A stretch of 64,000 nt of DNA from contig NC_081414.1 in assembly GCF_030272615.1 (NCBI RefSeq), positions 767,634,153 to 767,698,152 on the forward strand, read 5' to 3'. This stretch comes from Cryptomeria japonica (taxonomy: Eukaryota > Streptophyta > Pinopsida > Cupressales > Cupressaceae). Below the pieces are notes generated by a model, which searched no databases, had not been told where the DNA came from, and saw nothing but the letters and a program-made list of their open reading frames with translations. Of this stretch, positions 1 through 11,490 are shown in pieces (position 1 is the stretch's first letter; each line of letters starts with the position of its first letter). The position numbers and the translations under genes are program-made.

Positions 1-169
1 TGTAGTTTGCATTTAATTTATTTATTTCCTGTTATCTGCTCTATTTAAATATAATCTGTCCGCTTGCAGGAAAGTGTGAAAGTAGGAGAGTATACTCTTG
101 TCTATCTGGACAATCAGAAATCCGGACCTTTGACATTTTTATTTTATTCTGTTTAGTGAGACAATTCGC

Positions 170-371
170 TCTATTAAATCTAGGGTTTCTATCTGCTCTG
201 TTAAATCTAGGGTTTCTGTTTTGTTAAATTTAGGGTTTCTGTTCTGTTAAATTTAGGGTTTCTGTTCCGTTTCTGTCTGCTCTATTAAATCTAGGGTTTC
301 TGTTTTGTTAAATTTAGGTTTTCTGTACTGTTAAATTTAGGGTTTCTGTTCCGTTAAATCTAGGGTTAAAA
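170..371 (+). repeat. Tandem 24-37 bp repeats carrying telobox-like TTAGGGTTT
   Basis: About eight units of the type gttaaatYtagggtttctgt follow one another. Each holds YTAGGGTTT, the reverse complement of the plant telo-box AAACCCTA. Unit length varies because the CTGTTCTGT spacer is expanded or lost. This is not a telomere: units are degenerate and separated by spacers. Confidence 0.8.
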
Positions 372-857
372 AAAAATAAAAATAAATTTTTTTCTGGTTT
401 TTCGCCATATCTTCTTTATCTTGACTCCATTTCCCTTCAAACTTCACCATATTCTCTACATTGCTATTTTCCACATTTTCTTCCTTGGAGGCCTTATCTC
501 AAAAATCCACTTTTTGAAGCCCAAAATCTCATATTTCTCTATTTTTAGGGTTTGCCATAACTTCTTCCCTTTTCATCCAATCACCTCCAAATTTTTCCCA
601 TATTATCCATTTTCAACTTTTGCTTCTTTGTCCCTCTTGGACAAATTTTCCCATTCCTTCATCTCTGCTCCAAAATCCCCATTTTTTCACTTGTATATCC
701 CTTAGAAAGTGGTAAAAACCTAGTCAAACCCCATTTACCCATCAAAGCTTTCTTCAAATCCACATTTGTCATTAGTAAAAAAGTTTTTATTCATGTTTTT
801 CTATTTATTCCCAAAAAATTTAAAAAATTAATATTTTTGTCATTTTGTTGATTTTTT

Positions 858-962
858 GCAGGATGTTTGTTGAAGGCTATTTTTCCAAACTACTAATCAA
901 GTTGTTTTGCAGGATGTTTTTTGAAGACTCCATTTTTCAAACTACTAATCAAGTGGTTTTGC
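858..962 (+). repeat. Two-copy ~52 bp tandem duplication
   Basis: Units 858-908 and 909-962 both begin with GCAGGATGTTT and end with actactaatcaagtKgtttt. Each junction recreates a pyrimidine-rich TTTTGCAGG string resembling an intron 3' end. The function is unknown. Confidence 0.75.
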
Positions 963-1139
963 AGGTTGCCTAGCCGATTCAACCAAATATTGTGCATTTA
1001 TTTAAATTAGGCACCTAGATATTAATTAAAATGGAATGAACCATTGTCTTATGTGTCTTTAAGAAAAGTGTAAAGGTAGGAAAGTATGCTCTCATCTTAT
1101 TAGACGATCAGAAATCCAGACCCTCTAACCTTTTCTTGT

Positions 1140-1760
1140 TTGATTGTGTGTTTATCTCTAGCGGGCCTGCCCTCCCAACTTTCTCTTTGAGAAGGTAAGA
1201 GGGGAATGACCCAAGTGAGTACACCTGGACCTGGGGTTCCCAACTCACTATAATAAATAGGCCATTGACTACGAAAGGGTTAATGGTTGGGGCTATATGA
1301 GAGTTCACTCTCACATTGGGTGCTTAGTAGGATCCTAGAGATCTCAATCATGCTTGCGTGACTACTAAGTTCTTGGTGCTTCGTTGGGCTATAGGCCTCA
1401 ATTGCGCTTGCGCAACTTCGAAGGGTAGCTCCTAACGGGAAGACTTACTAAACACCTTGTTCATAGTGGCCAAAAACCCTCTAGTCACTGGTGCAGGAGG
1501 TCGGACCTCTGAAGCGGCCCATATTCTTACGGCCCTTAGTAGAGACACAAAGTTCGCCATGAGGAGTTTTCATGGGAATTGATGCTTGGCTGCCCCGAGA
1601 AGTGAGTGCCGTGGAGGGGAGCCAGTGGGGTCAAGCATCTAAGTGTCCGCTCTGGGTAAGCGTAGATGGGAAACCAATTGGGATTCAATGACTATTGTCC
1701 TTGCTAGCCTTAAGAATGTTGTATATGAGCATGAGTGTCTTTGAGATAATATGCATTTAA
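1140..1760 (+). promoter_or_regulatory. GC-richer, structured 5' leader of the Tat-like element
   Basis: This block is visibly richer in G and C than its surroundings and holds several inverted repeats: cttagtag/ctactaag (1,323-1,330 with 1,362-1,369), ttgcgc-tt-gcgcaa (1,402-1,415) inside cttcg/cgaag (1,378-1,382 with 1,419-1,423), and gatgcttg/caagcatc (1,581-1,588 with 1,632-1,639). No long ORF is credible. A structured untranslated leader (packaging, dimerisation or translation control) is inferred from position only. Confidence 0.45.
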
Positions 1761-2129
1761 TCATTGTGTTTGCTTTGTTTGATACATACTTGCCAAGAGT
1801 AGACTAAAAACACATCACTATCCCCAAAAAACTTTGCAAAAATATTGGTCAAGACACAAACAAATTGTCCAAGTTATTACCCACACCAAGTTCAAAATTG
1901 CATCAAAACTCCGTCCGTCCCATTTTTCATAAGCCTAAGAGAGAAGCTAAGAGTTTATCCTCTACGTCAACATTCAAGTTTGTCCCTTGAAACACCTACT
2001 ATCATCCAAATCAGGGTGGTCATATCCCTTCATACAACTTGTCATTTAAATAGATCTTTCATGTTCATGCCAAAGACAACCTAGTCATCAAGTTTTCTTC
2101 TAAACCATCACTACCATACCTTCTTCATC

Positions 2130-2555
2130 AATCATCCTCAAATTTATTAAGTCCTTTCATCCTCAAATTTCTTAAGTTCTTTCATCACAAATTTCTTAAG
2201 TTCTTTCATCCACAAATTTCTTAAGTCCTTTCATTTTCTTAAGTCCTTTCATCACAAATTTCTTAAGTCTTTTCATCACAAATTTCTTAATTCTTTTCAT
2301 CCTCAAATTTCTTAAGTCCTATCATCACAAATTTCTTAAGTTCTTTCATCCACAAATTTCTTAAGTCCTTTCATCACAAATTTCTTAAGACCTTTCATCA
2401 CAAATTTCTTAATTCTTTTCATCCTCAAATTTCTTAAGTCCTTTCATCACAAATTTCTTAAGTCCTTTCATCACAAGTTTCTAAAATCGTTCCATCACAA
2501 ATTTTCTAAGTCATTTCATCACATTTTTCCTAAGTCTTTTCATCACAAATATCGT
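2130..2555 (+). repeat. Tandem array of ~24 bp units upstream of gag
   Basis: Roughly 17 units of tcatcacaaatttcttaagtcctt run almost directly into the gag start at 2,558. Units differ by single substitutions (cacaaa/ctcaaa, agtcctt/attctt) and one or two are shortened. Spacers are repeat material themselves, so this is a simple tandem array and not a CRISPR. Confidence 0.9.
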
Positions 2556-2557
2556 GT

Positions 2558-4731
2558 ATGGTCACAACTCGATCCCAAAAGAAAAAGATGGCTGATCAAC
2601 AATATGGCATGCCAGACATTGGTGTCCTATATGAAGATCCCACGCAAGATCATACACAAAGTGGGCAACCAAGTGATCAAGATCAAAGCCAAAATCTTGA
2701 CATGGTTAACCAAGATGAACTTTGTCCGGAAGTGCAAACTTTCCTAGCGGATTCTTATAACCAAGAGATGATAGAAAAGTTTATTAAACACAATCCTACT
2801 GCACTTCTGAAAACTCTTCTTGAACATGGAGCTCAACTTCCACCTGAATTTAATAGATCCACTCTCATTCAACAACCACAAGGAGACCTCGCTCCCACAC
2901 AAAGTGTTGCACCTACTATTCAAACTCAATCAATTGCAGCCCCATCAATCATCCAAGCCCAATCAATGCCACTCGCGACACCTCCCACCACAATCTCCAT
3001 CCCACCTTCTTCCTACTTACCACCCATACCACTATCAAATCCAATCTCATCTATTCTCCAATAAACTTCTATACCACCTCCTTCTATTCAACCACATATT
3101 TCTATTCCACAAACTTCTCTTTTTCCCAACAATGTCGCAAATTTTATCCAGACCACATTCAATCTCGTCACAACAGTTGGCGGATCACAACCAACTATCA
3201 CACGAACCCCAACAGCATCGGTCATCACATCCCACGTTCCCACTTCCTCATCATATCAATATATTGGTGGTGGTGCACCTTCTTTAGTTCATCCAATGCT
3301 TGGGGCAGATACAATTCATCAATATCAAAGTCCACAACAAGACCTCATCAAGGAAATTCAAGACATGAAGAATATCATCAAAAACATGAAAGAAAAGACT
3401 AATAAAAGGAAATCTTACTCATTCGAAGAGTTTTGCCCTTGTCCTTATGACCCATCTATATCAGTTGCACCGTATCCCCCGGGATTTGAGATCCCTAAAT
3501 TCACCAAGTATGAAGGCAAAGGAGACCCTTGCGACCATGTTCGCGAATTCCACATCTTATGCCAAGAAGTCTCCTATAGTGACCTTTATCTTCGCAGACT
3601 CTTTCCTAAGAGTCTCATGGGAGACGCCCTGGCACTGTTCTCATCTTTACCATGAGGTTTCATTGTCTCTTTTCCAGACTTGGAAGAAAAATTTGTGGCC
3701 CACTATGCATACAACATGGGTAATGATGTTTCTATGATGGACCTATGCAATACAAAACAAAGGCCTGGAGAAACCTTCACCAATTTTCTACAAAGATGGC
3801 GACATCTTATCAAAAAATTCCAGTGGGACATGCCAGAACAACATCAAATTGAACTATTTCAAAAGAACTTGGTGCCTGAACTTTCAAGACCTTTAATATC
3901 TCAATGTATCAAATCCTTCCAAAAATTGACCGATAAGGGCTTCGCCCTCGAACGTGTCTTGTTGGAGGAAGGAACCTTGAAACATTACCAGAAGTCATCA
4001 CAAATCATAACGACAAGCCAAAATTCTGGGCTAAAAATAAAAACATGGTCAATGATGGTGTAACTGATGTGAAGCGGGTCCAAACCGTGGCCACTCCCCA
4101 AAAATCCACCACCAATATTCATCAATTCAACAATCAAAATAATTCAAATCGATCTCAAAAACCTCACAACAATGTCTCAATCCAAGGACGACCACCTCGA
4201 TCGAATAAGAAGACTCCAAGAGATTTCACTCCTCTTGCGGAGGCTATTGAAGTGGTGTTTCAAAAACTTGTCCAAGCAGGTATAGTGGTTTTTCCAATCA
4301 GTCGCCCATTTGATCCCAATCAACCTAAACCAAGATGGTATAATGAAAATGAGTATTGTGAATACCATCGTATCAAGGGACATGATACACGAAAGTGTAT
4401 GAAACTGAAGATCTACATACAAGATCTCATTGATAGAGGTGAGATTGAAGTAGCAAATGCAAAACCTGATAATAACAATGACAAACTCAAAATGTATCAA
4501 GAACCCTTCCCAAAGCATGATAAAAGAAAAGGCTCATTATCTAACATAATGGATTATGACTATGCTAATCATGTAACTGGTTTTGATTTTTTAGTAAGTC
4601 GCATTGAACCTGCAGACAATCATGTCAATGTCATAACCATCCAAGGAGTTAATCCTCCTTCTTCCCAAAGTAGACCAAACCTGGCTAGAATAGTTATTCA
4701 AGGTGCCACGCCTTCCACCTCCCATTTCTAG
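2558..4731 (+). pseudogene. gag: gag polyprotein region (Ty3/gypsy), broken
   Basis: Gag forms the virus-like particle. The start MVTTRSQKKK at 2,558 gives a basic N-terminus, followed by a long Pro/Gln/Ser-rich stretch. A capsid domain lies at about 3,470-3,980 (PKFTKYEGKGDP, then the EKFVAHYAYN segment). A nucleic-acid knuckle of the C-x2-H-x4-H-x4-C type is at 4,357-4,398. Near the end are short repeats of the form (I/V)xIQG at about 4,630-4,710. The frame is cut by stops at 3,062, 3,653 and 4,729 and a frameshift near 3,980 (frame 2 to frame 1). Spacing suggests gag was originally fused in frame to the protease. Confidence 0.85.
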
Positions 4732-6603
4732 AATGACTGTAATGCAACTACATGCCGAGGAAGAGTCACCATCTAAGGAGTTCCTCCCCCACCAAACCCT
4801 CCACCCATGTTTTTCACCCGCCGATATGACCTCCTTGATCAACTTGGGAAGACACCTGCGTAGATATCGATTTTGGAACTTCTCAAGACTTCTCCAGTCC
4901 ATAAAGAAATTTTGGAACAAGCCCTTCTCCAATCACGTGTTCCTGATAACATCAATGCCACCCAATTTCAAACCCTCATTGGAAACCTTGTTGCCCAGCA
5001 ACACATTGTATTTAACTCCAAAGATGCTCCCGCAGATGAGGACCATAACAAACCTTTGCACATCGAAGCTCTCATCCATAAGCACAAGGTCAAACGTATC
5101 TTGATAGACGGTGGATCCGGGCTTAATCTATGTACATACAAATTGATAAAACAATTGGGACTTTCTGAGGATCTGATAGACACATCAAGAAGGATCACAA
5201 TAAAGGCATATGATGATGCAGAAAGAATTTCAAAGGGTGTGATCACCTTACCTCTTCAAGTGGGCCCCATTACAATTGAAACCCCTTGCCAAGTACTAGA
5301 TCTTGATCTCCCCTACAACATTCTCCTTGGGAGGCCATGGATTGATTCCTTGCAGGCCGTACCCTCCACCCATCACCAATGCATCAAATTCCCCTATAAT
5401 GGAAGAGTGATCACTATCAAAGGTGATCCCCAACCTTTTCAATATTGCAAACTATTAGAGGGGAAGCATCTGTATCATTGCCCACTAAATAGACCTTCGC
5501 CAACACTTCCATCTGACACATCAAATGTTGCCTCCACATCATCCCAACCAAATAATCAAATCAAGATCTTGGATAATGGCTGTGGAGAATACAAATTGGA
5601 GGACGTCTTATTAATAGGAAACCTCCCTCTCTCTCCTAAGTCATTTGGCAAACCAAAAGAGCTAAAAAAAGACTCGAAACCAGTCATGCAATGCCAAAGC
5701 ACCACCTTCCAACAATGGGGCCCACTTGATAATGAGAACCTCGAAGCAGATATCTCTTCATGGCTGTACTGGGAAGAGGACGATGATCCAACAAGAATAT
5801 CCAAAGAAATGTATCCAAAAGCATTTGCCATAGTTGAAAAAATGGATTACAAAGGACACGGTCTGGGACCAGAGGAGAAAGGAAGAAAAGCACCCATAAA
5901 TCCTATCTCCTATAGATACAATAGAGGCTTGGGGTACACCCCGGTGCCTAAGATTACTATCGTTGGTGCCCCTTCTAGTCCTTCTTTGGATATCGAAAGC
6001 CCTGACGAAGAGGAATTCCATGAAATGCCTTATGAATACAAGAAATATACCTTCTTCGATGCTTACATCAATACCATCACCCCCGTAACCCCTCCCACTT
6101 CACATGAACTACATCTTGTCCATCCTGAACTCATTGACTGGGGCCAACGAGACAAACCCAATTTAGCTATCTGCGTCGACGATAATGCTCTCATTGCTCT
6201 CCTAACAACGCAAAATATGGAAGATGGTAATAGAATTGAGGGTATTCAACTACATGAAAAGGGATACTTTGGTAGTCAAGTCAATGCCCTTATCCACAAA
6301 AAAGATAATAAAAGAAAAAGATATGATTTCCTAGGTGAAAACCTCCCTGAGGCACCTTTGGATGAACAAGAAATAAAAACAAAGGGCATATCTGAAAGTG
6401 AAAACTTGGAAAAGGCACTTGATGATGAGGGATTTGACCTCCTTACCATTAGTTACCTTCCACAGGACAAATCAAATTTGTTGATAGAAGAAACATATAG
6501 CATCAACATGGGCACTGAAGTCATTCCAAAAAATGTGCTCATTGCCAAATCCCTCACCAAAATCGAGAAACAAGACTTCATCAACTTCCTTACAGAGGTT
6601 TAA
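4732..6603 (+). pseudogene. pro: Retroviral-type aspartic protease plus G-patch-like domain
   Basis: Aspartic protease matures the polyprotein. The frame continues from gag in frame 1 across stops at 4,774 and 4,861 and is then open to 6,601. The domain opens with a KTPA-x-ISILELL segment, then the active-site region LIDGGSGLN (about 5,101-5,130) and the flap-end motif NILLGRPWI (about 5,318-5,344). About 500 bases later, at about 5,819-5,945, is a glycine-patch motif (G-x-GLG, PI, RGLGYTP), a domain known for RNA/helicase binding and found after protease in some retroelements. An acidic linker leads to RT. The stop at 6,601 replaces a coding triplet just before the FAWSY-type start of RT. 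Confidence 0.85.
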
Positions 6604-7440
6604 ATCAATTTTGCATGGTCCTATTCCGATATGCCAGGGTTGGATCCTGCCTTGGTGGTTCACAATCTCACCGTCCGCCCAGATGCAAAACCTGTAAAAC
6701 AAAAACTCCACAAAATGCACCCGCATATTGCTCTCTTGGTCAAGGCAGAACTTCAAAAGTTGTTAGACGCAAAATTTATCAAACCCATAGACTATGTTGA
6801 ATGGGTCTCCAACATTGTCCCTGTCGGCAAACCTGCTGGGGGCATCTGCATTTGCATAGATTTTCAAGATCTAAATATAGCTTGTCCTAAAGACGATTTC
6901 CCGCTCCCAAACATAGATATGATTGTGGATCTTACAACAGGACATGAAATGCTATCGCTAATGGATGGGTTTTCTGGATACAACCAAATCAGGATAGCAG
7001 ATGAGGATCAGCATAAAACCGCATTCACAACACCATGGGGTACTTTCTGTTACCGGGTCATGCCTTTTGGCCTTAAAAATGCTGGAGCTACATATCAACG
7101 GGCAATGACAACAATTTTTCATGACCTCTTGCACAAAATTATGGAGGACTATGTGGATGATCTGCTAGGCAAATCCAAGACAAGACAAGAGCACATCCCT
7201 ATTCTAAAATAGATCTTCGAAAGATTGGAAAAATACAAGCTACGCCTAAATCCTAAAAAGTGTGTTTTTGGCATCACATTGGGAAAACTACTAGGATTCA
7301 TTATTTCCTGCAAAGGCATTGAGGTTGATCCTGCAAAAGTAAAAGCTATCATGGAAATGCCTCCACCAAAAACTCTCAGACAACTACGCAGTCTCCAGGG
7401 AAAACTCCAGTCTGTCACGCGTTTCATTTCACAGCTAAGC
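6604..7440 (+). pseudogene. pol: Reverse transcriptase domain
   Basis: RT copies element RNA to DNA. The frame begins with AWSYSDMPGLD and shows the expected fingers and palm: CIDFQDLN, LMDGFSGYNQI with the first catalytic Asp, MPFGLKNAGATYQR, and YVDD at 7,150-7,161 with the catalytic Asp pair. Connection sequences follow (NPKKCVFG). Breaks are a TAG at 7,210 and a one-base insertion near 7,440 in QL(A)DK that moves the frame from 1 to 2. Confidence 0.93.
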
Positions 7441-8400
7441 TGACAAGTGCCATCCATTTGCACATTTGTTATGTAAAGACACAAAATTCAAATGGGATTG
7501 CCTCTGTCAAAAGGCCTTTGAAAAATTAAAAGAATATCTAGCATCACCTCCAATTTTGATGCCACCTACCCTTGGAAAACCCCTCATTTTGTACATATGT
7601 GCTACTATAGTGGCATTGGGGGCATTGCTGGCGCAAACAGATGATCAAAGGAAGGAACACGCCATTTATTACATCAGTCGAACGCTAGTAGGATATGAAC
7701 TCAACTACACCCCCATTGAAAGAGCATGTTTGGCATTAGTATTCAGCACACAGAAACTATGACACTATATGCTAAACAACAAGACAAAATTAATTGCTAA
7801 AATTGATCCACTTAAATATCTCCTGTCAAAAGCTGCTCTCATTGGCAGAACAGCTAAATGGGTCATGCTCTTAAGCGAGTTTGACATTGAATATGTGGAC
7901 AGAAAGCCAATCAAGGGACAAGTCATTGCAGATCAACTGGCTGAAGCTCCACTTCCATGCGACCATCCTCTTCTCACAGAATTACTAGATGAGTTCATTA
8001 TGACTGTTACCACATCCTCCACATGGAAATTGTATTTTGATGGCTCCTACACTCAAAATGGATTGGGGGCAGGAATATCATTGGTCACACCTCAAGGAGA
8101 TGGCATCCCCAAATCATACAAGATAGCCTTTGCATGTACTAATAACATAGCAGAATACGAGGCCCTCATCACAGGTTTACGCTTGGCTATCCATTGGAAA
8201 ATAAAGGAATTACAAGTCTATGGCGATTCCCAGCTCATCATAAAACAAGTCAATGATAAATACCAGACAAAAGATGATAAACTCCTTCCCTACCATACCA
8301 TGGTTGAAGATCTTAAGCAACATTTCATGGCAATCAAGTTTGATCAAATCCCATGAACAAACAATAGGGCTGCAGATGCAATGGCCACCATTGGCTCCCT
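7441..8400 (+). pseudogene. pol: RNase H followed by second, archaeal-type RNase H
   Basis: The first RNase H (about 7,466-7,970) keeps ALGALLAQ, HAIYYISR and LNYTPIE, but the expected acidic residue before ALGALL is Ile here, so it may be catalytically weak. A second RNase H spans about 8,018-8,400: YFDGS (Asp), AEYEAL (Glu), YGDSQLI (Asp) and NNRAADA (Asp). This extra copy is the hallmark used to place the element in the Tat group. Stops at 7,760 and 8,354 each fall where relatives have Arg (KL-x-HY and QIP-x-TNN). Confidence 0.9.
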
Positions 8401-9775
8401 CCTTCAAATGCCAGCACATAGTCAGAAGTGCGAGTTCTTGGTCGAGCAATTGTTTATACTGACATACGACCTACCAGAATCTGAAATGGTGTGTGTTCTT
8501 GTTGGTCCAGAGTCCCCTTGGTACCAAGAAACCTTCGCTTTCCTCAAAGACAACACCATTCCCCCACATCTCACCAAAACCCAACAACAAAATTTCATCC
8601 GCCGATGTGCCCGTTACACCATCCTTGCAGACACCTTGTTCAGAAGGCATTTTAATGGTTCCCTCCTAAGGTGTTCAGATAAACAAGAAGCCGAATGGGC
8701 ATTACGCAAAGTACATGAGGGCATCTGTGGGGCACACTCAAGTGGACTCACATTGGCTAAAAAATTTTTGAGAACAGGATACTATTGGCCTAAAATGGAA
8801 GAAGATGCATACAACTATGTGAAGAAATGCATCCCTTGCCAGCAACATGGTGACAAGATTCATGCACCGTCACAAGAATTGTAGCCATTCATTACACCAT
8901 GGCCCTTCTCGCAGTGGGGGTTCGATCTCATTGGAAAAATCCACCCTTCATCTTCCAACAGACATAAATTCATTATCACCACCACCGAATACTTCACCAA
9001 GTGGGTAGAGGCTATCCCTCTTACTTTCACCACCGGCAAGCAAATATCCAAATTCATCTTGAACTACCTAATCTGCCGATATGGCATCCCAAAAGTTATC
9101 ATCACAGATAATGGTAAACAATTTAAAAACCAAGATGTCAAAGAACTCTGCCAGAAATTCAACATCCAACACCGCTTCTCCACTCCATATTATCCCCAAG
9201 GCAATGGCCAAGCTGAGGCTTCTAATAAAACCCTAATAAAAATCCTCAAAAAGACAGTCAATGAAGCGGGCCATGATTGGCACCTCCAGATCCATCCTAC
9301 ATTATGGGCCTACCGCACCTCCATCCGCACCCCCATAGGCTCCACTCCTTATTCCCTAGTATTTGGTTCTGAAGCTATCCTTCCCCTTGAGATCGAGATC
9401 CCCTCTCTAAGGGTATCGCTGCAAAACATCCTACCAGAGGAAGAATACAGAATTGCCAGCTTACAAGAGTTAGAATTGTTAGATGAAAGGCACCTCAAAG
9501 CCTTGAATCATCTCCGGGCATATCAAAACCGTCTGCGCATGAGTTATCATAAAAAAGTCAAAACCCGAGAATTCCAAGTTGGTGATCTTGTCCTCATGGA
9601 GAATCAGAAAAATCTACAAGAACGAGAAAAGAAAGGCAAGTTCGAGCCTAACTGGCTTGGACCATATGTAATCATAGCAAAATATGGATTAGGAACTTAT
9701 CAGTTGGCTACTCCTGAAGGCAATCCTTTAGATGATCCGATGAATATCATGCACCTCAAAAGGTTTTATGCTTAG
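8401..9775 (+). pseudogene. pol: Integrase, C-terminal end of pol
   Basis: Integrase inserts the cDNA. An HHCC zinc domain is visible (HEGICGAH, then CIPC at about 8,829), then the catalytic core with Asp in WGFDLIG (about 8,924), Asp in ITDNGKQF (about 9,102) and Glu in NGQAEASNKT (about 9,213). The C-terminal part has the WLGPY-type module and ends MHLKRFYA at 9,775. No chromodomain is seen. One stop (8,882) interrupts QEL-x-PF; otherwise the region is open, so it is the best preserved part of the element. Confidence 0.93.
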
Positions 9776-10895
9776 TCCTCAGAAAGTCTTAAATTGTCAA
9801 AAAAAAGAAAAAAAAAGAAAAAAAAAAGATCCTGAAAAAATTGTCACTTTGGTGCAAACCTAGCAAACAGGCACCTTATGATACAAAAAAAAAATTAAAG
9901 AAGAAAAAAAAATCAAAAAAAGAAAAAAAGAAAGAAAAACAATTCATGGCGCTATGGGCAAGTATCCTGGTGAAAACCTTTGTGCGGGTGCGAAGGTAAA
10001 TAACCGGATCCACTGTCTATCAGGTTGATACTACAAATCATCTGCCATCCAGCCCACCCATGCACAACATTCCTTCTTTTCTGCCTCCCAATAAAACATG
10101 AGTATGATGATGAGTCTTTACCTAAGTCATGAACAAAAAATGTCCTAGTGAAACTGAGCTTTCATGCCTCTATATAAGCTTCAAGAAGTCTTCAGAAACA
10201 ATCCCAAGTCCATCCTAGTTCTACTCTTGGCAAGAGGTATCATTTGGTCGCAAGGAAGAGACTTGTTAGATTTTGTTAGATTTTTTTTCATATAGGCTTG
10301 CATCTTTTGCCCTACAAATGCCACTATTTACAACTGCCTGGGTCCTTCCATATCCAGGTATGTTATGATAGGTGCATACTGGGGCATATTTCATAGTATG
10401 GCATGTTTTGGATCCTTCTTGTATAAACCGACGACCTGGTACTAGTGTTTATCAACACTTACCTTCTCATATACAAGAGGTATCGATGTGTTTGAGGGTT
10501 TCCTTGCACAAACCCACAACTTTGTATTAGTGTTTCTTAACACTTGCATTGTTGAGTGCAAGAAATTCCCATTTGTCTACAAAGTCAGTCCATGCCCTGG
10601 GTTTCTCATGGCATCCTGATTTCTATAAGCAGTGGTGCAAGTCACCCAGGGCAACATCAAACTAGGTTGGCTCTCCACATTTGTTGTGCACAAAATCTCA
10701 CCATCATTCCATCAAATCCTAAACTCAATAATCTCATGGAGTTCTCAATTGCCCCCATTGTCCTCCACGGTCTCGCATCTCTTATTCTTCTTTCCAAATA
10801 CCTCACAGCTACTTCATATATCTTCCTCATTTATCCCTTCCACCCTAATTTTTCTTCCTCTATTTTTTTTTTTCCTCACATAATCAATTCTGATT
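9776..10895 (+). other. 3' non-coding region with purine-rich stretch
   Basis: Directly after integrase, 9,796-9,940 is almost pure A with G (poly-purine blocks separated by gatcctg and gcaaacc strings). The remainder to 10,895 has no domain-bearing ORF; a diverged ~100 bp repeat around 10,380-10,550 (actagtgtttatcaacact and attagtgtttcttaacact) is visible. Long 3' regions are usual in Tat-type elements. Confidence 0.7.
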
Positions 10896-11490
10896 CTAGT
10901 CATGTCTTATACAGGATGAATCCTTCCTGAAACCAGATGTTGTGATCTGATCATGTCTTATACAGGATGAATCCTTCCCGAAACCAGATGAGCTGATCAT
11001 GTCTTATACAGGATGAATCCTTCCTGAAACCAGACACTCTGATCATGTCTTATACAGGATGAATCCTTCCTGAAACCAGACATTCATTGTGATCGATCAT
11101 GTCTTATACAGGATGAATCCTTCCTGAAACCAGACATTCATTGTGATCGATCATGTCTTATACAGGATGAATCCTTCCTGAAACCAGATGTTGTGATCAA
11201 TCATGTCTTATATAGGATGAATCCTTCCTGAAACCAGATGCTCTTATCATGTCTTATACATGATGAATCCTTTCTGAAACCAGACGTTGTGATCAATCAT
11301 GTCTTATACAGGATGAATCCTTCCTGAAACCAGACACTCTTATCATGTCTTATACAAGATGAATCCTTTCTGAAACCAGACGTTGTGATCAATCATGTCT
11401 TATACAGGATGAATCCTTCCTGAAACCAGACACTTTGATCATCTTTGTCTTATACAGGATGAATTCATCTTGAAACCAGACTGAATCTAG
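10896..11490 (+). repeat. Tandem array in 3' non-coding region (~39 bp core)
   Basis: About 12 copies of the core tcatgtcttatacaggatg / aatccttcctgaaaccaga are joined by variable spacers (tgttgtgatcaa, cactctga, cattcattgtgatcga). Each core contains the short inverted repeat AGGAT-ga-ATCCT. The last copies are degenerate. Spacers are repeats of one another, which excludes a CRISPR. Confidence 0.92.

Larger units (their letters stand above)
1..1139 (+). other. AT-rich 5' leader segment with direct repeats
   Basis: No convincing gene is present; the open frames here lack any family resemblance. Bases about 62-140 and about 1,050-1,130 are diverged copies of one sequence (both contain a run like aatcagaaatccRgacc), so roughly 1 kb separates two direct repeats. 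Several TTTTGCAG/G strings resemble 3' splice acceptors. Whether the first bases are leader or the tail of the 5' LTR cannot be decided. Confidence 0.5.

Noticed and set aside
170-371. Telomeric or interstitial telomere sequence
   Set aside because: TTTAGGG heptamers are not contiguous; each is separated by ~20 bases of other repeat.
421-705. 94-codon ORF, Phe/His/Ile-rich
   Set aside because: Low-complexity TTT/CAT-rich translation with no domain, no relatives in the window, and located in the leader.
2130-2555. Regular short repeats, CRISPR-like at first glance
   Set aside because: No unique spacers; units are contiguous, degenerate and lie in a plant retroelement leader. The same applies to 10,896-11,490.
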